Source of the DNA: Streptococcus suis 10581
Lineage (GTDB): Bacteria > Bacillota > Bacilli > Lactobacillales > Streptococcaceae
Length of the DNA stretch: 64,000 nucleotides
Assembly (NCBI GenBank): GCA_000440235.1
Contig: ALKQ01000001.1
Location: 62,001 to 126,000, forward strand
Direction of reading: 5' to 3'
The position numbers were made by a program, and so were the translations under genes. Positions 28,881 to 37,151 of the stretch are shown here, piece after piece; the first letter of the stretch is position 1, and the number at the start of each line of letters is the position of its first letter. The notes below the pieces were generated by a model that ran no database searches, was not told where the DNA came from, and was given only the letters and a program-made list of their open reading frames with translations.

Positions 28881-28970
28881 GATTTGGTGTCATTTTTCTG
28901 CTGTAACTGTTCGATTTTTCTATCCTTGCTTTAGGTTGAAGAAAAAATAAAAAAAGTAAAGTAAAATAAC

Positions 28971-28999
28971 TTGACGGAGAACAGTAGTTTTGATAGAAT
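28971..28999 (+). promoter_or_regulatory. rplM-rpsI promoter
   Basis: TTGACG (28971-28976) is 17 bp from TAGAAT (28994-28999), which is preceded by TGA as an extended -10. Transcription should start near 29006. Confidence 0.85.
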
Positions 29000-29005
29000 G
29001 GTAGA

Positions 29006-29090
29006 CGGTATTGTTTACCCCATTTGAAAGGCCCCGGAACCTTCCAAATACCCGCGGACCGGAACATCCGCCCAGTAAACAAAAACGATT
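29006..29090 (+). ncRNA. L13 ribosomal-protein leader
   Basis: A three-stem junction lies between the promoter and rplM. The closing stem is TTGTTTAC (29011-29018) with GTAAACAA (29075-29082). One hairpin pairs ATTTG-AAGG with CCTT-CAAAT (29022-29049), and another pairs GCGGA with TCCGC (29054-29071). This matches the position and layout of the Bacilli L13 leader, in which excess ribosomal protein represses its own operon. Confidence 0.85.
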
Positions 29091-29105
29091 CGTATAGGAG
29101 AAATC

Positions 29106-29552
29106 ATGAACAAAACAACATTTATGGCTAAACCAGGCCAAGTTGAACGTAAATGGTATGTAGTAGACGCTACTGATGTACCCCTTGGACGCCTTTCAGC
29201 AGTAGTTGCTAGCGTTCTTCGCGGTAAAAACAAACCAACTTTCACACCTCACACTGATACTGGTGACTTCGTTATCGTTATCAATGCTGAGAAAGTGAAA
29301 TTGACTGGTAAAAAAGCAACTGACAAAGTGTACTACACTCACTCATTGCACCCAGGTGGTTTGAAATTAATCACAGCTGGTGAATTGCGTTCTAAAAACG
29401 CTGTTCGTTTGATTGAAAAATCAGTTAAAGGTATGCTTCCACACAACACACTTGGTCGTGCACAAGGCATGAAATTGAAAGTGTTTGTAGGTGCTGAGCA
29501 CACTCACGCTGCACAACAACCAGAAGTACTTGATATTTCAGGTCTTATCTAA
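29106..29552 (+). CDS. rplM: 50S ribosomal protein L13
   Basis: This 148-residue protein is full length, with typical L13 segments [34 protein letters not shown] and [20 protein letters not shown]. It is an early-assembly protein of the large subunit. AGGAGAAATC precedes the ATG. Codons are those of a very highly expressed gene. It is cotranscribed with rpsI, 19 bp downstream, and is controlled by the leader RNA. Confidence 0.98.
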   Translation: MNKTTFMAKPGQVERKWYVVDATDVPLGRLSAVVASVLRGKNKPTFTPHTDTGDFVIVINAEKVKLTGKKATDKVYYTHSLHPGGLKLITAGELRSKNAVRLIEKSVKGMLPHNTLGRAQGMKLKVFVGAEHTHAAQQPEVLDISGLI

Positions 29553-29571
29553 GGGAAAGGACGTAATCTAA

Positions 29572-29964
29572 ATGGCACAAGCACAATACACAGGTACTGG
29601 TCGTCGTAAAAACGCGGTTGCACGCGTACGTTTGGTCCCAGGTACTGGTAAAATCACAGTTAACAAAAAAGATGTAGAAGAGTACATCCCACACGCTGAC
29701 CTTCGTTTGGTTATCAACCAACCATTCGCAGTAACTTCAACTCAAGGTTCATACGACGTTTTCGTTAACGTGAACGGTGGTGGTTACGGTGGTCAATCAG
29801 GTGCGATCCGTCACGGTATCGCGCGTGCATTGCTTCAAGTAGACCCAGACTTCCGCGATTCATTGAAACGCGCAGGCCTTCTTACACGTGACGCTCGTAT
29901 GGTTGAACGTAAGAAACCAGGTCTCAAAAAAGCCCGCAAGGCATCACAATTCTCAAAACGTTAA
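29572..29964 (+). CDS. rpsI: 30S ribosomal protein S9; integration target
   Basis: The 130-residue protein ends in the conserved tail [12 protein letters not shown], whose Arg reaches the P-site tRNA. The last 48 bp differ from the two other copies of this tail in the window only at synonymous codons (near 44817) or with a few changes (near 63441). This shows that the present 3' end was delivered by the element inserted immediately downstream. The protein is unaltered by integration. Confidence 0.98.
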   Translation: MAQAQYTGTGRRKNAVARVRLVPGTGKITVNKKDVEEYIPHADLRLVINQPFAVTSTQGSYDVFVNVNGGGYGGQSGAIRHGIARALLQVDPDFRDSLKRAGLLTRDARMVERKKPGLKKARKASQFSKR

Positions 29965-29997
29965 TATTCAGTTATATCAACGTTTCAGAGCACTTTG
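29917..29997 (+). repeat. att copy 1 (left end of element 1) in the rpsI tail
   Basis: The rpsI tail from CCAGGTCT through the stop and on to TATATCAACGTTTC (29973-29986) and AGAGCACT is repeated at 44817-44898 and 63441-63524. Each copy contains AAACGTT and AACGTTT as an inverted pair, 16-18 bp apart. It marks the chromosome/element 1 junction. Confidence 0.85.
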
Positions 29998-30022
29998 CGA
30001 AGATTTCGCAAGGTGCTTTTTT
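29989..30022 (+). terminator. rpsI terminator
   Basis: AGCACTTTGCGAA (29989-30001) pairs with TTCGCAAGGTGCT (30005-30017) with one G-U pair, followed by T6. The stem starts inside the att repeat, so integration renews part of the terminator. Confidence 0.85.
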
Positions 30023-30036
30023 GATGAAAAAAGTGC

Positions 30037-30058
30037 TTTGGTAATCCTTTTGGTAATC
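30037..30058 (+). repeat. Paired GGTAATC repeats at the left end of element 1
   Basis: TTTGGTAATC (30037-30046) and TTTTGGTAATC (30048-30058) recur as a similar pair at 44691-44712 near the right end. They are probable arm-type binding sites for the integrase. Confidence 0.55.
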
Positions 30059-30107
30059 TTTCGAGACTTGGTTTTTGGTCAATATGAGGCTGAGCAATAA
30101 ATCTAGT

Positions 30108-31262
30108 TCATTTAGCCTTATTAAGGTACTCTGCAAATTTTGTAATTGACTGTTTTTCACCAGCTTTTGTAGCATGGCTATAAGTGTCTAAAGTCATCTG
30201 GCTGCTTGCATGGCCTAAGCGTTTAGCAGTATTGACTGGGTCAATTCCCATTTCAATCATCAAGGTTGCGTGAGTGTGCCTAAACCCATGTGGGCTAATC
30301 TTTTTAAGATTATGCTTACGTATAATACGTTTTAGAATATTGTTGATATAGTCAGCGTGTAAGGGTTCTATCTCACCATCTCGGTTGCAGTATGTAAACA
30401 TAAATTCTTTGTCGAGAGAAAGAGGTTGTACTGATAAATGCCACTTTTCTCTGCTATTTTCCTGTTTCCATTTGTTGAGGATAGAACAGGTTTCATCATC
30501 AAGATATATAGAGCGTACAGAGAATGTATTTTTAGTTCCTTTTTCAATGGCATGACCATCTATTCTTCCTAAACTTTTGCTAACTGTTAATAGTTGATTT
30601 TCAGAATCAAAATCTTCCCACTTGAGAGCATATAGTTCTCCCTTGCGTAATCCGCTATAAGCTAATAATCGGAATAGCGCATAATGTTTATAGGGTTCAT
30701 TTTCCAAAATAATTGTCAAAAATTGATGCAATTCGTTAACTGTCCAGTAATTCTCACTGACGGTTTTTTTGAGTTTCGGCATAATAACCTTACTCATAGG
30801 ATTGCGCTCAACATGGTTCATGTTGAGCGCAAATTCAAATATTTTAGAGGTGTAAGATTTGATTTGCTTCATATTTTTAAAAGTTTTAGCTTTGTTAGTT
30901 ATGAAAGTTTGGCAGTCTAGAGGACTGATTTTTGAAATTTTCTTTTCTCCAAAAACAGGAAGAATATGTAGGCGATAGAGGTCGGCAGTTTTTGCTGCAG
31001 TAGTTGCTTCAACGGTATCTTTGTATGCTTCATACCACTTTTGATATAGTTCTTGGTAAGTATAGGTTGTTTGAGTAGTAAGATGAACAAAAGTCCCACT
31101 ATTCAACTGATGATTAACAGCAGTTTCGTGCGCCTTAGCAGCCTTACGAGTTTTAAAGCCTCGCTTAGTGTAATATTTTTTCTTACCATAGTCATTTAGG
31201 CCAAGGTAAACTTTAACAAAATAGGTGACTCCTTTTGTAGATTGGTACTTGTGTACAGACAT
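30108..31262 (-). CDS. Tyrosine integrase of element 1
   Basis: This 384-residue protein has an N-terminal arm-binding domain (KVYLGLNDYGKKKYYTKRGFK region), a SAM-like core-binding domain (about residues 65-160) and a catalytic domain. Catalytic residues are visible: Arg in AYSGLRKGELYAL, HxxR in SPHGFRHTHATL, and His and Tyr in LGHASSQMTLDTYSHA. It is of the phage/ICE type that uses double-stranded attachment sites, here the rpsI tail about 110 bp from its stop codon. Confidence 0.95.
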   Translation of the reverse strand: MSVHKYQSTKGVTYFVKVYLGLNDYGKKKYYTKRGFKTRKAAKAHETAVNHQLNSGTFVHLTTQTTYTYQELYQKWYEAYKDTVEATTAAKTADLYRLHILPVFGEKKISKISPLDCQTFITNKAKTFKNMKQIKSYTSKIFEFALNMNHVERNPMSKVIMPKLKKTVSENYWTVNELHQFLTIILENEPYKHYALFRLLAYSGLRKGELYALKWEDFDSENQLLTVSKSLGRIDGHAIEKGTKNTFSVRSIYLDDETCSILNKWKQENSREKWHLSVQPLSLDKEFMFTYCNRDGEIEPLHADYINNILKRIIRKHNLKKISPHGFRHTHATLMIEMGIDPVNTAKRLGHASSQMTLDTYSHATKAGEKQSITKFAEYLNKAK

Positions 31263-31280
31263 AACAGTTCTCCGTTTCTA

Positions 31281-31309
31281 AGTTTTCGGAGCTTATGTAA
31301 TTGAGAAAC
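31281..31309 (+). repeat. 29-bp motif before the integrase, inverted at the right end
   Basis: A motif around TTTTCGGAGCTTATGTAA lies upstream of the integrase start. It recurs in opposite orientation at 44657-44685 with about three mismatches. A third, weaker copy in the same orientation is at about 31938-31963. It is probably a binding site for an element protein. Confidence 0.6.
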
Positions 31310-31316
31310 TGTTCGT

Positions 31317-31835
31317 TTATTTTTTGTGTCGGTCTTCTTGTCTAATTCGGTATTCTTCAGTCTGAATCCAGGTTTGCCAAATTTCTGACTCTCGTTTTAA
31401 ACTATTCATGTGTTTAGTGAAAGTTTTCATGAATTCTTCCTCATGATCGATCAAGTAGCGCGCTAAAATGCGCCTAAAATCGTCTGAGAAGCCGTCATTT
31501 AAGGGCATAGACAGATGGATTTCTCCTAGTTCAATTCCTTTCTCCAGCTTTTCCATATCGCTTTTAAAAGGTGTTACAGAACTAATCTCGGAAATTTTAA
31601 AACTGTCCGTAATAATGTTCATAGTTGACGGTGCTTGTTTGTTATCATCAAGTCCTAAGATGTAAGCCATGGATACGCCGAAATAGTCAGCTAATTTTTG
31701 AGCATTTCCTTTTTTCGGTTGACGAATGCCTTGATTGTATCCTGATAAGGTTGGATAAGCGATATTTGTAGCAGAACTAATCTCAGTCAGTTTTTTGCCG
31801 CTCTCTTCTATCAGTTTTGCAATATGATTGGTCAT
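31317..31835 (-). CDS. CI-like XRE repressor of element 1
   Basis: This 172-residue protein has an N-terminal XRE helix-turn-helix (about residues 5-60; KLTEISSATNIAYPTLSGYNQG) and a C-terminal region with no peptidase motif. The ATG at 31835 follows AAGGAGG; the open frame upstream runs through the promoter and is not used. It lies divergent from the replication/mobilisation genes across a 146-bp control region with three identical half-site operators. It is probably the master repressor of the element. Confidence 0.85.
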   Translation of the reverse strand: MTNHIAKLIEESGKKLTEISSATNIAYPTLSGYNQGIRQPKKGNAQKLADYFGVSMAYILGLDDNKQAPSTMNIITDSFKISEISSVTPFKSDMEKLEKGIELGEIHLSMPLNDGFSDDFRRILARYLIDHEEEFMKTFTKHMNSLKRESEIWQTWIQTEEYRIRQEDRHKK

Positions 31836-31853
31836 AAATACCTCCTTGAGAGT

Positions 31854-31929
31854 ATTATAACACATTTAATTCTTTTTGAATAAAAACAGTTGACAAAAAT
31901 TCCAAAAGAATATATAATTCAAAATGAAT
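31854..31929. promoter_or_regulatory. Divergent promoters with three ATTC-N5-GAAT operators
   Basis: The rightward promoter is TTGACA (31890-31895), 17 bp, then TATAAT (31913-31918). The leftward repressor promoter has an extended TGT-TATAAT (-10 on minus at 31854-31859). Three copies of ATTC-N5-GAAT occur at 31869-31881, 31899-31911 and 31917-31929. They cover the leftward -35, the rightward spacer and the rightward -10, respectively. This is a classic lysogeny-type switch. Confidence 0.8.
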
Positions 31930-31981
31930 AACAAATAAATTCGGAGTTTATTTAATTGAGAAATGGAAACGAGGTAATAAT

Positions 31982-32266
31982 ATGTCTGAAGAAGCGACTT
32001 TAGTTGTTCAACTTCCCAAAGTTTTGGAAAAACAGTTAAGGGCACATTATGATGAAATGGTCTCTACAGCTATTGAAAGAGCGCTAGAAGATAAAGAACT
32101 ATACAAACCTATGGTTCGGATGGCAGCCCTTTCTAGGTGGCTGGATGTGTCAACGACAACCCTTCAAAAATGGACACGAGAAGGAATGCCTACAATGGTC
32201 ATTGATGGGGTGACTCTGTACGATAAACGAGCGGTTACACGTTGGTTGAAGCAATATGAAAGATGA
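31982..32266 (+). CDS. Helix-turn-helix protein, excisionase-like
   Basis: This 94-residue protein has a charged helical N-terminal half and a C-terminal HTH: LSRWLDVSTTTLQKWTREGMP, then a strand and RAVTRWLKQ. The layout matches MerR/Xis-like phage proteins and resembles the frameshifted gene at 46254-46518 in element 2. As first gene of the repressed rightward operon it is a good candidate for the recombination directionality factor; this is inferred. Confidence 0.65.
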   Translation: MSEEATLVVQLPKVLEKQLRAHYDEMVSTAIERALEDKELYKPMVRMAALSRWLDVSTTTLQKWTREGMPTMVIDGVTLYDKRAVTRWLKQYER

Positions 32267-32274
32267 GGTAAAGG

Positions 32275-33099
32275 ATGGCTAATAGACGAATGTTGAGTAA
32301 AACGGTAGTGCAAACACAACGATTTTTACGCCTACCACTTGAAGCGCAGGCGCTTTACTGTCACTTGGTAGTCAATGCAGATGATGATGGTATTGTTGAA
32401 GCTTTTCCTGTTATGCGAATGATCAACGCTAATGAGGACAGTTTGAATTTATTAACCCTTAAGCAGTATTTATTCTTGTTAAATAATGAAATGGTTTACT
32501 TTATCAAGGATTTCTTTGAGCAGAATACCATCAAGGCGGACCGTTATACACCGAGTAGTCATCGTCAACTTCTTATAGATTATCTGAAGGATAATCAGTT
32601 GTTGGAGTGTCTAAATCTAGGACCACGCTTGATTAATTATCTTCAAAATACTCGGGTCCAAGTTGGAACCAGTCTGGATCCAGATGGGAACCGCAATATA
32701 ATTAAAGATAAGATAAGTAAAGATAGGATAGGTAAAGATAAGTTAAGTCAAGATAAGATAGGATTAGATAATGATCCATTCTCATTACGACTGACTGATG
32801 ACATCTGGTTAATGGAAACACTATGGCATCGAGAATTAACCCGACAGGAAAAAGTATTACTAGAAGGATTAACAGTTAGTGATTCTTTATTGCAGTTAGC
32901 TATTCACAAAACAGCTGAGCTTGAGCCAAAAAAACAAAACATGAGTTATGTCAAAGGGATACTAATGAATTGGGAAGCTAGAGGGTTTATAACTGTTGAC
33001 CAAGTGATAGCGTCTGAAAAAGACTACCGTCCATTAGAAATTTCAAATGTGGAAGTATCTGAAGATTTCATAGCAGCTATGGATATATGGAAAGATTAG
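32275..33099 (+). CDS. DnaD-like replication initiation protein
   Basis: This 274-residue protein has an N-terminal winged-helix-like region similar to phage replisome organisers (MANRRMLSKTVVQTQRFLRLP). A linker of four five-residue repeats follows (KDKIS, KDRIG, KDKLS, QDKIG), then a C-terminal domain of DnaD type with WETLWHRELTRQE-like helices and NMSYVKGILMNWE. Such proteins load helicase at an origin often lying within their own gene, and here the linker is encoded by four 15-bp DNA repeats. GGTAAAGG precedes the ATG. Confidence 0.7.
   Translation: MANRRMLSKTVVQTQRFLRLPLEAQALYCHLVVNADDDGIVEAFPVMRMINANEDSLNLLTLKQYLFLLNNEMVYFIKDFFEQNTIKADRYTPSSHRQLLIDYLKDNQLLECLNLGPRLINYLQNTRVQVGTSLDPDGNRNIIKDKISKDRIGKDKLSQDKIGLDNDPFSLRLTDDIWLMETLWHRELTRQEKVLLEGLTVSDSLLQLAIHKTAELEPKKQNMSYVKGILMNWEARGFITVDQVIASEKDYRPLEISNVEVSEDFIAAMDIWKD
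32704..32763 (+). repeat. Four 15-bp direct repeats (candidate origin iterons)
   Basis: AAAGATAAGATAAGT and three variants lie head to tail at 32704, 32719, 32734 and 32749 inside the DnaD-like gene. They are AT-rich and purine-biased, and they encode the protein's linker repeats. Confidence 0.75.
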
Positions 33100-33113
33100 A
33101 AGGATAACTAGTG

Positions 33114-33404
33114 ATGACAGTATATTATCAATTAGAAAATATGTTAGTGGCTGGATTTAAGTCACAAGAGGAGTACGACCGCTATCAGGCTCTCAAGAGA
33201 GACTATGAAGGGGAGTCAGAGGACTACAGCTTTTCTATTAGAGAAATCACCAATCAGATTGAAATCATTTGTAAGACCTCAGAAAATGATTTTCCTGATT
33301 TAGAAGAAGGAATATTAGCTGACTATATGGAATTAGTAGCTCAGTTAAAACGCTATGATACTAAGCAGGCAGATAAGTATTTAAGGATGGTTCGTCATGG
33401 TTGA
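33114..33404 (+). CDS. Hypothetical protein of the mobilisation operon
   Basis: This acidic 96-residue protein is predicted to be mostly helical, with no motif I recognise. GAAGGATAAC lies before the start; GTG at 33111 is an alternative. It overlaps the first mobC-like gene by 8 bp, so it belongs to the same operon as the DnaD-like and MobC-like genes. Confidence 0.6.
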   Translation: MTVYYQLENMLVAGFKSQEEYDRYQALKRDYEGESEDYSFSIREITNQIEIICKTSENDFPDLEEGILADYMELVAQLKRYDTKQADKYLRMVRHG

Positions 33405-33759
33405 ACGTGTCAGAAATATTTTAAAGAAGTTTTATGTGACGGAATTGCAGAATGACGTCCTTAATCGGTTAGTAAACGATACAGGATTAGGGTCATTTTC
33501 TAATTATGCTCGTCGGATGCTCTTTAAGGAAACGTCACTTTTTATTCAATTTGATGAATCACAGTTTGAGGAATTGATTTATTCTTTAAGACGTGTCGAA
33601 AATAATTTAAGGCAGTTATCAAGTATTGCAGAACAGTCTCAAAATATTCAAGCTTACAGAGCTATAGAGTATAGTAGAAGGCTAGTTTCAAATTATGAAA
33701 AGCAGTTAACTCATTACTACAAGCAGAAGAAAAGAAAATTATTATCTAAGGGAGCTTAA
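33397..33759 (+). CDS. MobC-like relaxosome protein 1
   Basis: This 120-residue basic protein has an N-terminal ribbon-helix-helix-like segment (FYVTELQNDVLNRLVNDTGLGSFSNYARRML) and a C-terminal helix rich in Asn and Gln (VENNLRQLSSIAEQ). These are the two parts of the MobC family, which bind oriT and help a relaxase melt the nick site. It overlaps the upstream gene by 8 bp, and its stop overlaps the next start (TAATG). Confidence 0.7.
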   Translation: MVERVRNILKKFYVTELQNDVLNRLVNDTGLGSFSNYARRMLFKETSLFIQFDESQFEELIYSLRRVENNLRQLSSIAEQSQNIQAYRAIEYSRRLVSNYEKQLTHYYKQKKRKLLSKGA

Positions 33760-34115
33760 TGGTTAAAAGGAGAATTAGAAACGTTATTAAACAAGTCTTT
33801 TTATCTGAAGAAGAAAATCAAAAATTGTTAAATCGAATGAAGCAAGATGGCTTCTCAAACTTTTCTATTTTTGCTAGAAAGCAATTATTAAAACCTGATT
33901 TTGAAACATGGCTAGTAAGCTTTCCGGAATATCAGACTCTGACGAATAGATTGCTATTTATTGGCAGAACAATTAATTCTATTGCCAAGAGTGCGACCCA
34001 GTTTGGGAAAATCTCTCCGCAAGACTTGATGGAATTAGGTCAGCTGATGGAGGAACTTGTAGAACATGTAGAGAAGCAAATCAGGGAAGATAAGCAACGA
34101 GTAGCTAAGAAGTGA
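33759..34115 (+). CDS. MobC-like relaxosome protein 2
   Basis: This 118-residue protein has the same layout as its neighbour: VFLSEEENQKLLNRMKQDGFSNFSIFARKQLL, then a helix with LLFIGRTINSIAKSATQFG. The two are diverged paralogues that could form a heteromer at oriT. No relaxase gene follows; a terminator and a palindrome-rich region do. A missing relaxase implies mobilisation in trans by a helper element. Confidence 0.7.
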   Translation: MVKRRIRNVIKQVFLSEEENQKLLNRMKQDGFSNFSIFARKQLLKPDFETWLVSFPEYQTLTNRLLFIGRTINSIAKSATQFGKISPQDLMELGQLMEELVEHVEKQIREDKQRVAKK

Positions 34116-34161
34116 TAGTACTCCAGTAATTTTGGCAGCATAGTTTTAAAATAAGATAGCA

Positions 34162-34192
34162 AAAACGCTGATGGTGGTCAGTGTTTTTTATT
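34162..34192 (+). terminator. Terminator of the replication/mobilisation operon
   Basis: AAAACGCTGA (34162-34171) pairs with TCAGTGTTTT (34178-34187) and is followed by T-rich sequence. Confidence 0.8.
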
Positions 34193-34214
34193 ATGTCGTC
34201 ATAAAAAATCCTTG

Positions 34215-34390
34215 TACGGACAATGTGCGGCACCGTATAAAGTACGGTTATGTCCTTAGAATGTTAAAAGGTCTTTGCGAGCTCAGATAGTGTATACACA
34301 CTATCGTAAAAAATAAACATCAACAAAGGTCAGACTGACACTTTTGAACTAATGTTTGCTTTTTATTTTGGGGAGAATCCCCAAACCCCT
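34215..34390. other. Candidate oriT (gene-free palindrome cluster)
   Basis: The 344-bp gap between mobC2 and hsdM contains three inverted repeats: ACCGTA-N5-TACGGT (34232-34248), GATAGTGT-ATAC-ACACTATC (34286-34305), and TTTGGGG-N5-CCCCAAA followed by CCCCTTG (34367-34392). This arrangement beside mobC genes is typical of a transfer origin, but no nick sequence could be assigned. Confidence 0.45.
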
Positions 34391-34420
34391 TGAGAAATAG
34401 TTCGAGACGAAGGTAGAAAA

Positions 34421-34429
34421 TGGTATAAT
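34421..34429 (+). promoter_or_regulatory. hsdM promoter
   Basis: An extended -10, TGG-TATAAT, lies 31 bp before the hsdM ATG. A weak TTCGAG sits 17 bp upstream. Confidence 0.65.
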
Positions 34430-34459
34430 AGAGACAACAAAACAGTTTGGGAGTGTAAA

Positions 34460-35965
34460 ATGGCAAATACAAATACGAGTGCTAATATTGGCTTCGAGAA
34501 GGAGCTCTGGGATGTGGCAGATTCTTTACGAGGTCATATTTCAGCAGCGGATTATCGAAAAGTGATCATTGGTTTGATTTTCTTAAAGTATGTTTCCGAT
34601 TCGTTTACGATTAAATATAATTATCTTCTCAAAGAAGATGAAGGATTTGAAGAAGACCGCGATGAATACGTTTCTGAAAACATCTTCTTTATCCCACCAA
34701 AATCAAGATGGGCTTACATTGCGGAAAAAGCACACACCCCTGAAATTGGTCTTGCGATTGATGATGCCATGCGTGAGATTGAGCGTGAAAACAAATCGCT
34801 GAGTGGTGTTCTGCCTAAAGTCTATGCCTCGCCTGACTTGGATCAGCGTGTACTGGGCGAAGTCGTTGATATTTTTACAAATATCAACATATATGATCAT
34901 GGTAATGAAAAAGATTTGCTCGGTCGAACATACGAATACTGCTTGGAACAATTCGCTGCCTATGAAGGTAAGAATGGTGGGGAATTTTACACACCAACAA
35001 GCATTGTTAAAACAATTGTTGAGATTTTAAAACCTTTTAATGGTCGTGTGTACGACCCAGCCTGTGGTTCTGGCGGTATGTTTGTCCAATCAGAGACATT
35101 TGTTGAAAATCATAGCGGCAATATTAACAATCTCTCCATTTACGGACAAGAAGCCAATGCCGATACGTGGAAAATGGCAAAAATCAACATGGCTATTCGC
35201 GGTATTGAACCTAACTTTGGACCTCATCAAGCAGATACTTTTACCAACGATTTACACCCGACACTCAAGGCGGACTATATCATGGCAAATCCTCCGTTTA
35301 ACTTGAAGAAGTGGGGAGCAGATAAGCTAGCAGATGACGTTCGTTGGAAGTACGGCACACCTCCTGATAGTAATGCTAACTATGCGTGGATACAACACAT
35401 GATACATCACTTGGCGCCCAATGGTAAAATTGGTCTTGTCTTGGCAAATGGGTCACTATCATCTACACAAAGTGGCGAAGGGGATATTCGCAAAGCTATT
35501 ATCGAGGATGATTTGGTTGAAGGTATTGTGGCACTCCCTGCCCAACTCTTTTACAGTGTGACTATTCCAGCCTGCCTTTGGTTTATTTCTAAGAATAAAA
35601 AGCAAAAAGGGAAAACGGTCTTTATCGATGCCAGAAATCTAGGTCACATGGTTGACCGTAAACATAGAGATTTTACGGACGATGACATCCAAAAGATTGC
35701 TAAGACATTTGAAGCCTTCCAAGAAGGAACATTGGAAAATGAAAAAGGCTTTTGTGCTGTTGTCGAGACTGAGGACATTGCTGAGCAGGACTATATCTTA
35801 ACGCCAGGACGTTATGTCGGTGTTGAAGACAGGGAAGAAGATAGCGAACCCTTTGAAGAGAAAATGGAACGCTTAACCACAGAACTGTCTGAACTATTTA
35901 AACAATCTCATGTCCTAGAAGAAGAAATCAAACAACGATTGGAGGAGATTGGGTTTGAGATATAA
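34460..35965 (+). CDS. hsdM: Type I R-M methyltransferase subunit HsdM
   Basis: This 501-residue protein has an N-terminal helical HsdM domain, then the SAM-binding motif DPACGSGGMF near residue 200 and the catalytic motif NPPF near residue 276. These mark N6-adenine methylation. It forms M2S with one HsdS and R2M2S with HsdR. It overlaps hsdS by 11 bp at its 3' end. It is transcribed from its own promoter and is the first gene of an operon that includes two hsdS loci and hsdR. Confidence 0.96.
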   Translation: MANTNTSANIGFEKELWDVADSLRGHISAADYRKVIIGLIFLKYVSDSFTIKYNYLLKEDEGFEEDRDEYVSENIFFIPPKSRWAYIAEKAHTPEIGLAIDDAMREIERENKSLSGVLPKVYASPDLDQRVLGEVVDIFTNINIYDHGNEKDLLGRTYEYCLEQFAAYEGKNGGEFYTPTSIVKTIVEILKPFNGRVYDPACGSGGMFVQSETFVENHSGNINNLSIYGQEANADTWKMAKINMAIRGIEPNFGPHQADTFTNDLHPTLKADYIMANPPFNLKKWGADKLADDVRWKYGTPPDSNANYAWIQHMIHHLAPNGKIGLVLANGSLSSTQSGEGDIRKAIIEDDLVEGIVALPAQLFYSVTIPACLWFISKNKKQKGKTVFIDARNLGHMVDRKHRDFTDDDIQKIAKTFEAFQEGTLENEKGFCAVVETEDIAEQDYILTPGRYVGVEDREEDSEPFEEKMERLTTELSELFKQSHVLEEEIKQRLEEIGFEI

Positions 35966-37085
35966 GACATTGTCAGAAGTCGGTAGCTATGTCTCTGAAA
36001 AAATCAATGTGAGTAAGTTAAGGCTGGAGAACTATATTTCTACCGAGAATATGATCTCTAATCGTGGTGGAATTAGTTTGGCAACAAAACTTCCAAGTGT
36101 AAAAACTACAACTGCATTTCAAAAGGGAGATATTCTAATTTCCAATATTCGCCCTTACTTTAAGAAAATTTGGCTAGCAGACAAATCTGGAGGGTGTTCT
36201 AATGATGTTTTAGTAATCAGGTCGGACAGTAACTTTTCCAACCGTTTTCTATATTATGTGCTATCAAGTGATACATTTTTTGATTATGCAGTATCAACTT
36301 CTAAGGGGACGAAGATGCCCCGTGGAGATAAGAGTTCAATTATGAAATATACAGTTCCTCTATTTTCCTTAGAGGAGCAAGAGTTGATTTCAGATATATT
36401 GAAGTCCTACGACGAGAAAATTCAACTTAATAAACAGATAAATCATCATTTAGCTGAGCTAATCGATGCTCAATTTGCTCACTTGCTTGAAGATAATGAA
36501 TTATATAAGTCGACCTTTTCAGAAATTGGTGAAATAGTGGGCGGTGGTACGCCATCTAAAAAGGTAGATGATTACTGGAATGGTGATATCCCATGGCTTT
36601 CTCCAAAAGATTTATCATTAAATCCTGCTATGTTTACAGGTAGAGGTCAAAATTCAATCACTGAGCTTGGCTATAAGAAGAGCAGTGCTAAGTTAATGCC
36701 TCGGAATTCAATACTTTTCAGTTCCCGCGCTCCAATTGGTTATATCACCATAGCAGAAAATGATATTTCAACTAACCAAGGTTTTAAGTCAATCATTCCC
36801 AAACCTGAATACCCATATACTTTCGTGTATGAACTCTTGAAACAGGAAACTCCTTCCCTCGAGAGTAGTGCTTCAGGTTCTACATTTAAAGAGGTATCTG
36901 GAACTCATTTGAGGAACCATGAGATTCAAATTCCGTCCCATTCAGCAATAATTAAGTTTCATGAGTCAGTTAAGCCACTATTCAAGACAATTAATTTGAA
37001 TGAGAAAGAGATTCAAAAGCTAATCGAAGTGCGCGATCTTTTACTACCAACGCTTATGTCAGGCGAAATATCAGTCTCTGATTAA
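35955..37085 (+). CDS. hsdS: Type I specificity subunit HsdS (expressed, full length)
   Basis: This protein of about 376 residues has two target recognition domains. TRD1 spans about residues 1-160, followed by the central conserved helix (EKIQLNKQINHHLAELIDAQF). TRD2 spans about 180-350, followed by the terminal helix ending RDLLLPTLMSGEIS. TTG at 35955 follows GGAGG at a good distance; TTG at 35949 is also possible. The central helix is encoded over the 15-bp inversion repeat TAAATCATCATTTAG (36439-36453). A reverse copy lies just past the stop (37090-37104), so the second half is itself invertible. Confidence 0.92.
   Translation: MRYKTLSEVGSYVSEKINVSKLRLENYISTENMISNRGGISLATKLPSVKTTTAFQKGDILISNIRPYFKKIWLADKSGGCSNDVLVIRSDSNFSNRFLYYVLSSDTFFDYAVSTSKGTKMPRGDKSSIMKYTVPLFSLEEQELISDILKSYDEKIQLNKQINHHLAELIDAQFAHLLEDNELYKSTFSEIGEIVGGGTPSKKVDDYWNGDIPWLSPKDLSLNPAMFTGRGQNSITELGYKKSSAKLMPRNSILFSSRAPIGYITIAENDISTNQGFKSIIPKPEYPYTFVYELLKQETPSLESSASGSTFKEVSGTHLRNHEIQIPSHSAIIKFHESVKPLFKTINLNEKEIQKLIEVRDLLLPTLMSGEISVSD
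36439..36453 (+). repeat. hsdS inversion repeat, copy A
   Basis: TAAATCATCATTTAG lies inside the hsdS central helix. It has identical reverse copies at 37090-37104 and 39302-39316 and a direct copy at 38642-38656. Confidence 0.85.
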
Positions 37086-37089
37086 GCCG

Positions 37090-37104
37090 CTAAATGATGA
37101 TTTA
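37090..37104 (-). repeat. hsdS inversion repeat, copy B
   Basis: This is an exact reverse copy of the 15-bp repeat, 5 bp after the hsdS stop. Its right flank (ACCGCTC) resembles that of copy D. Confidence 0.85.
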
Positions 37105-37151
37105 CCGCTCACCTTATCTGTACTACAATGTAAATGAAAGGCAGGTAAGGT

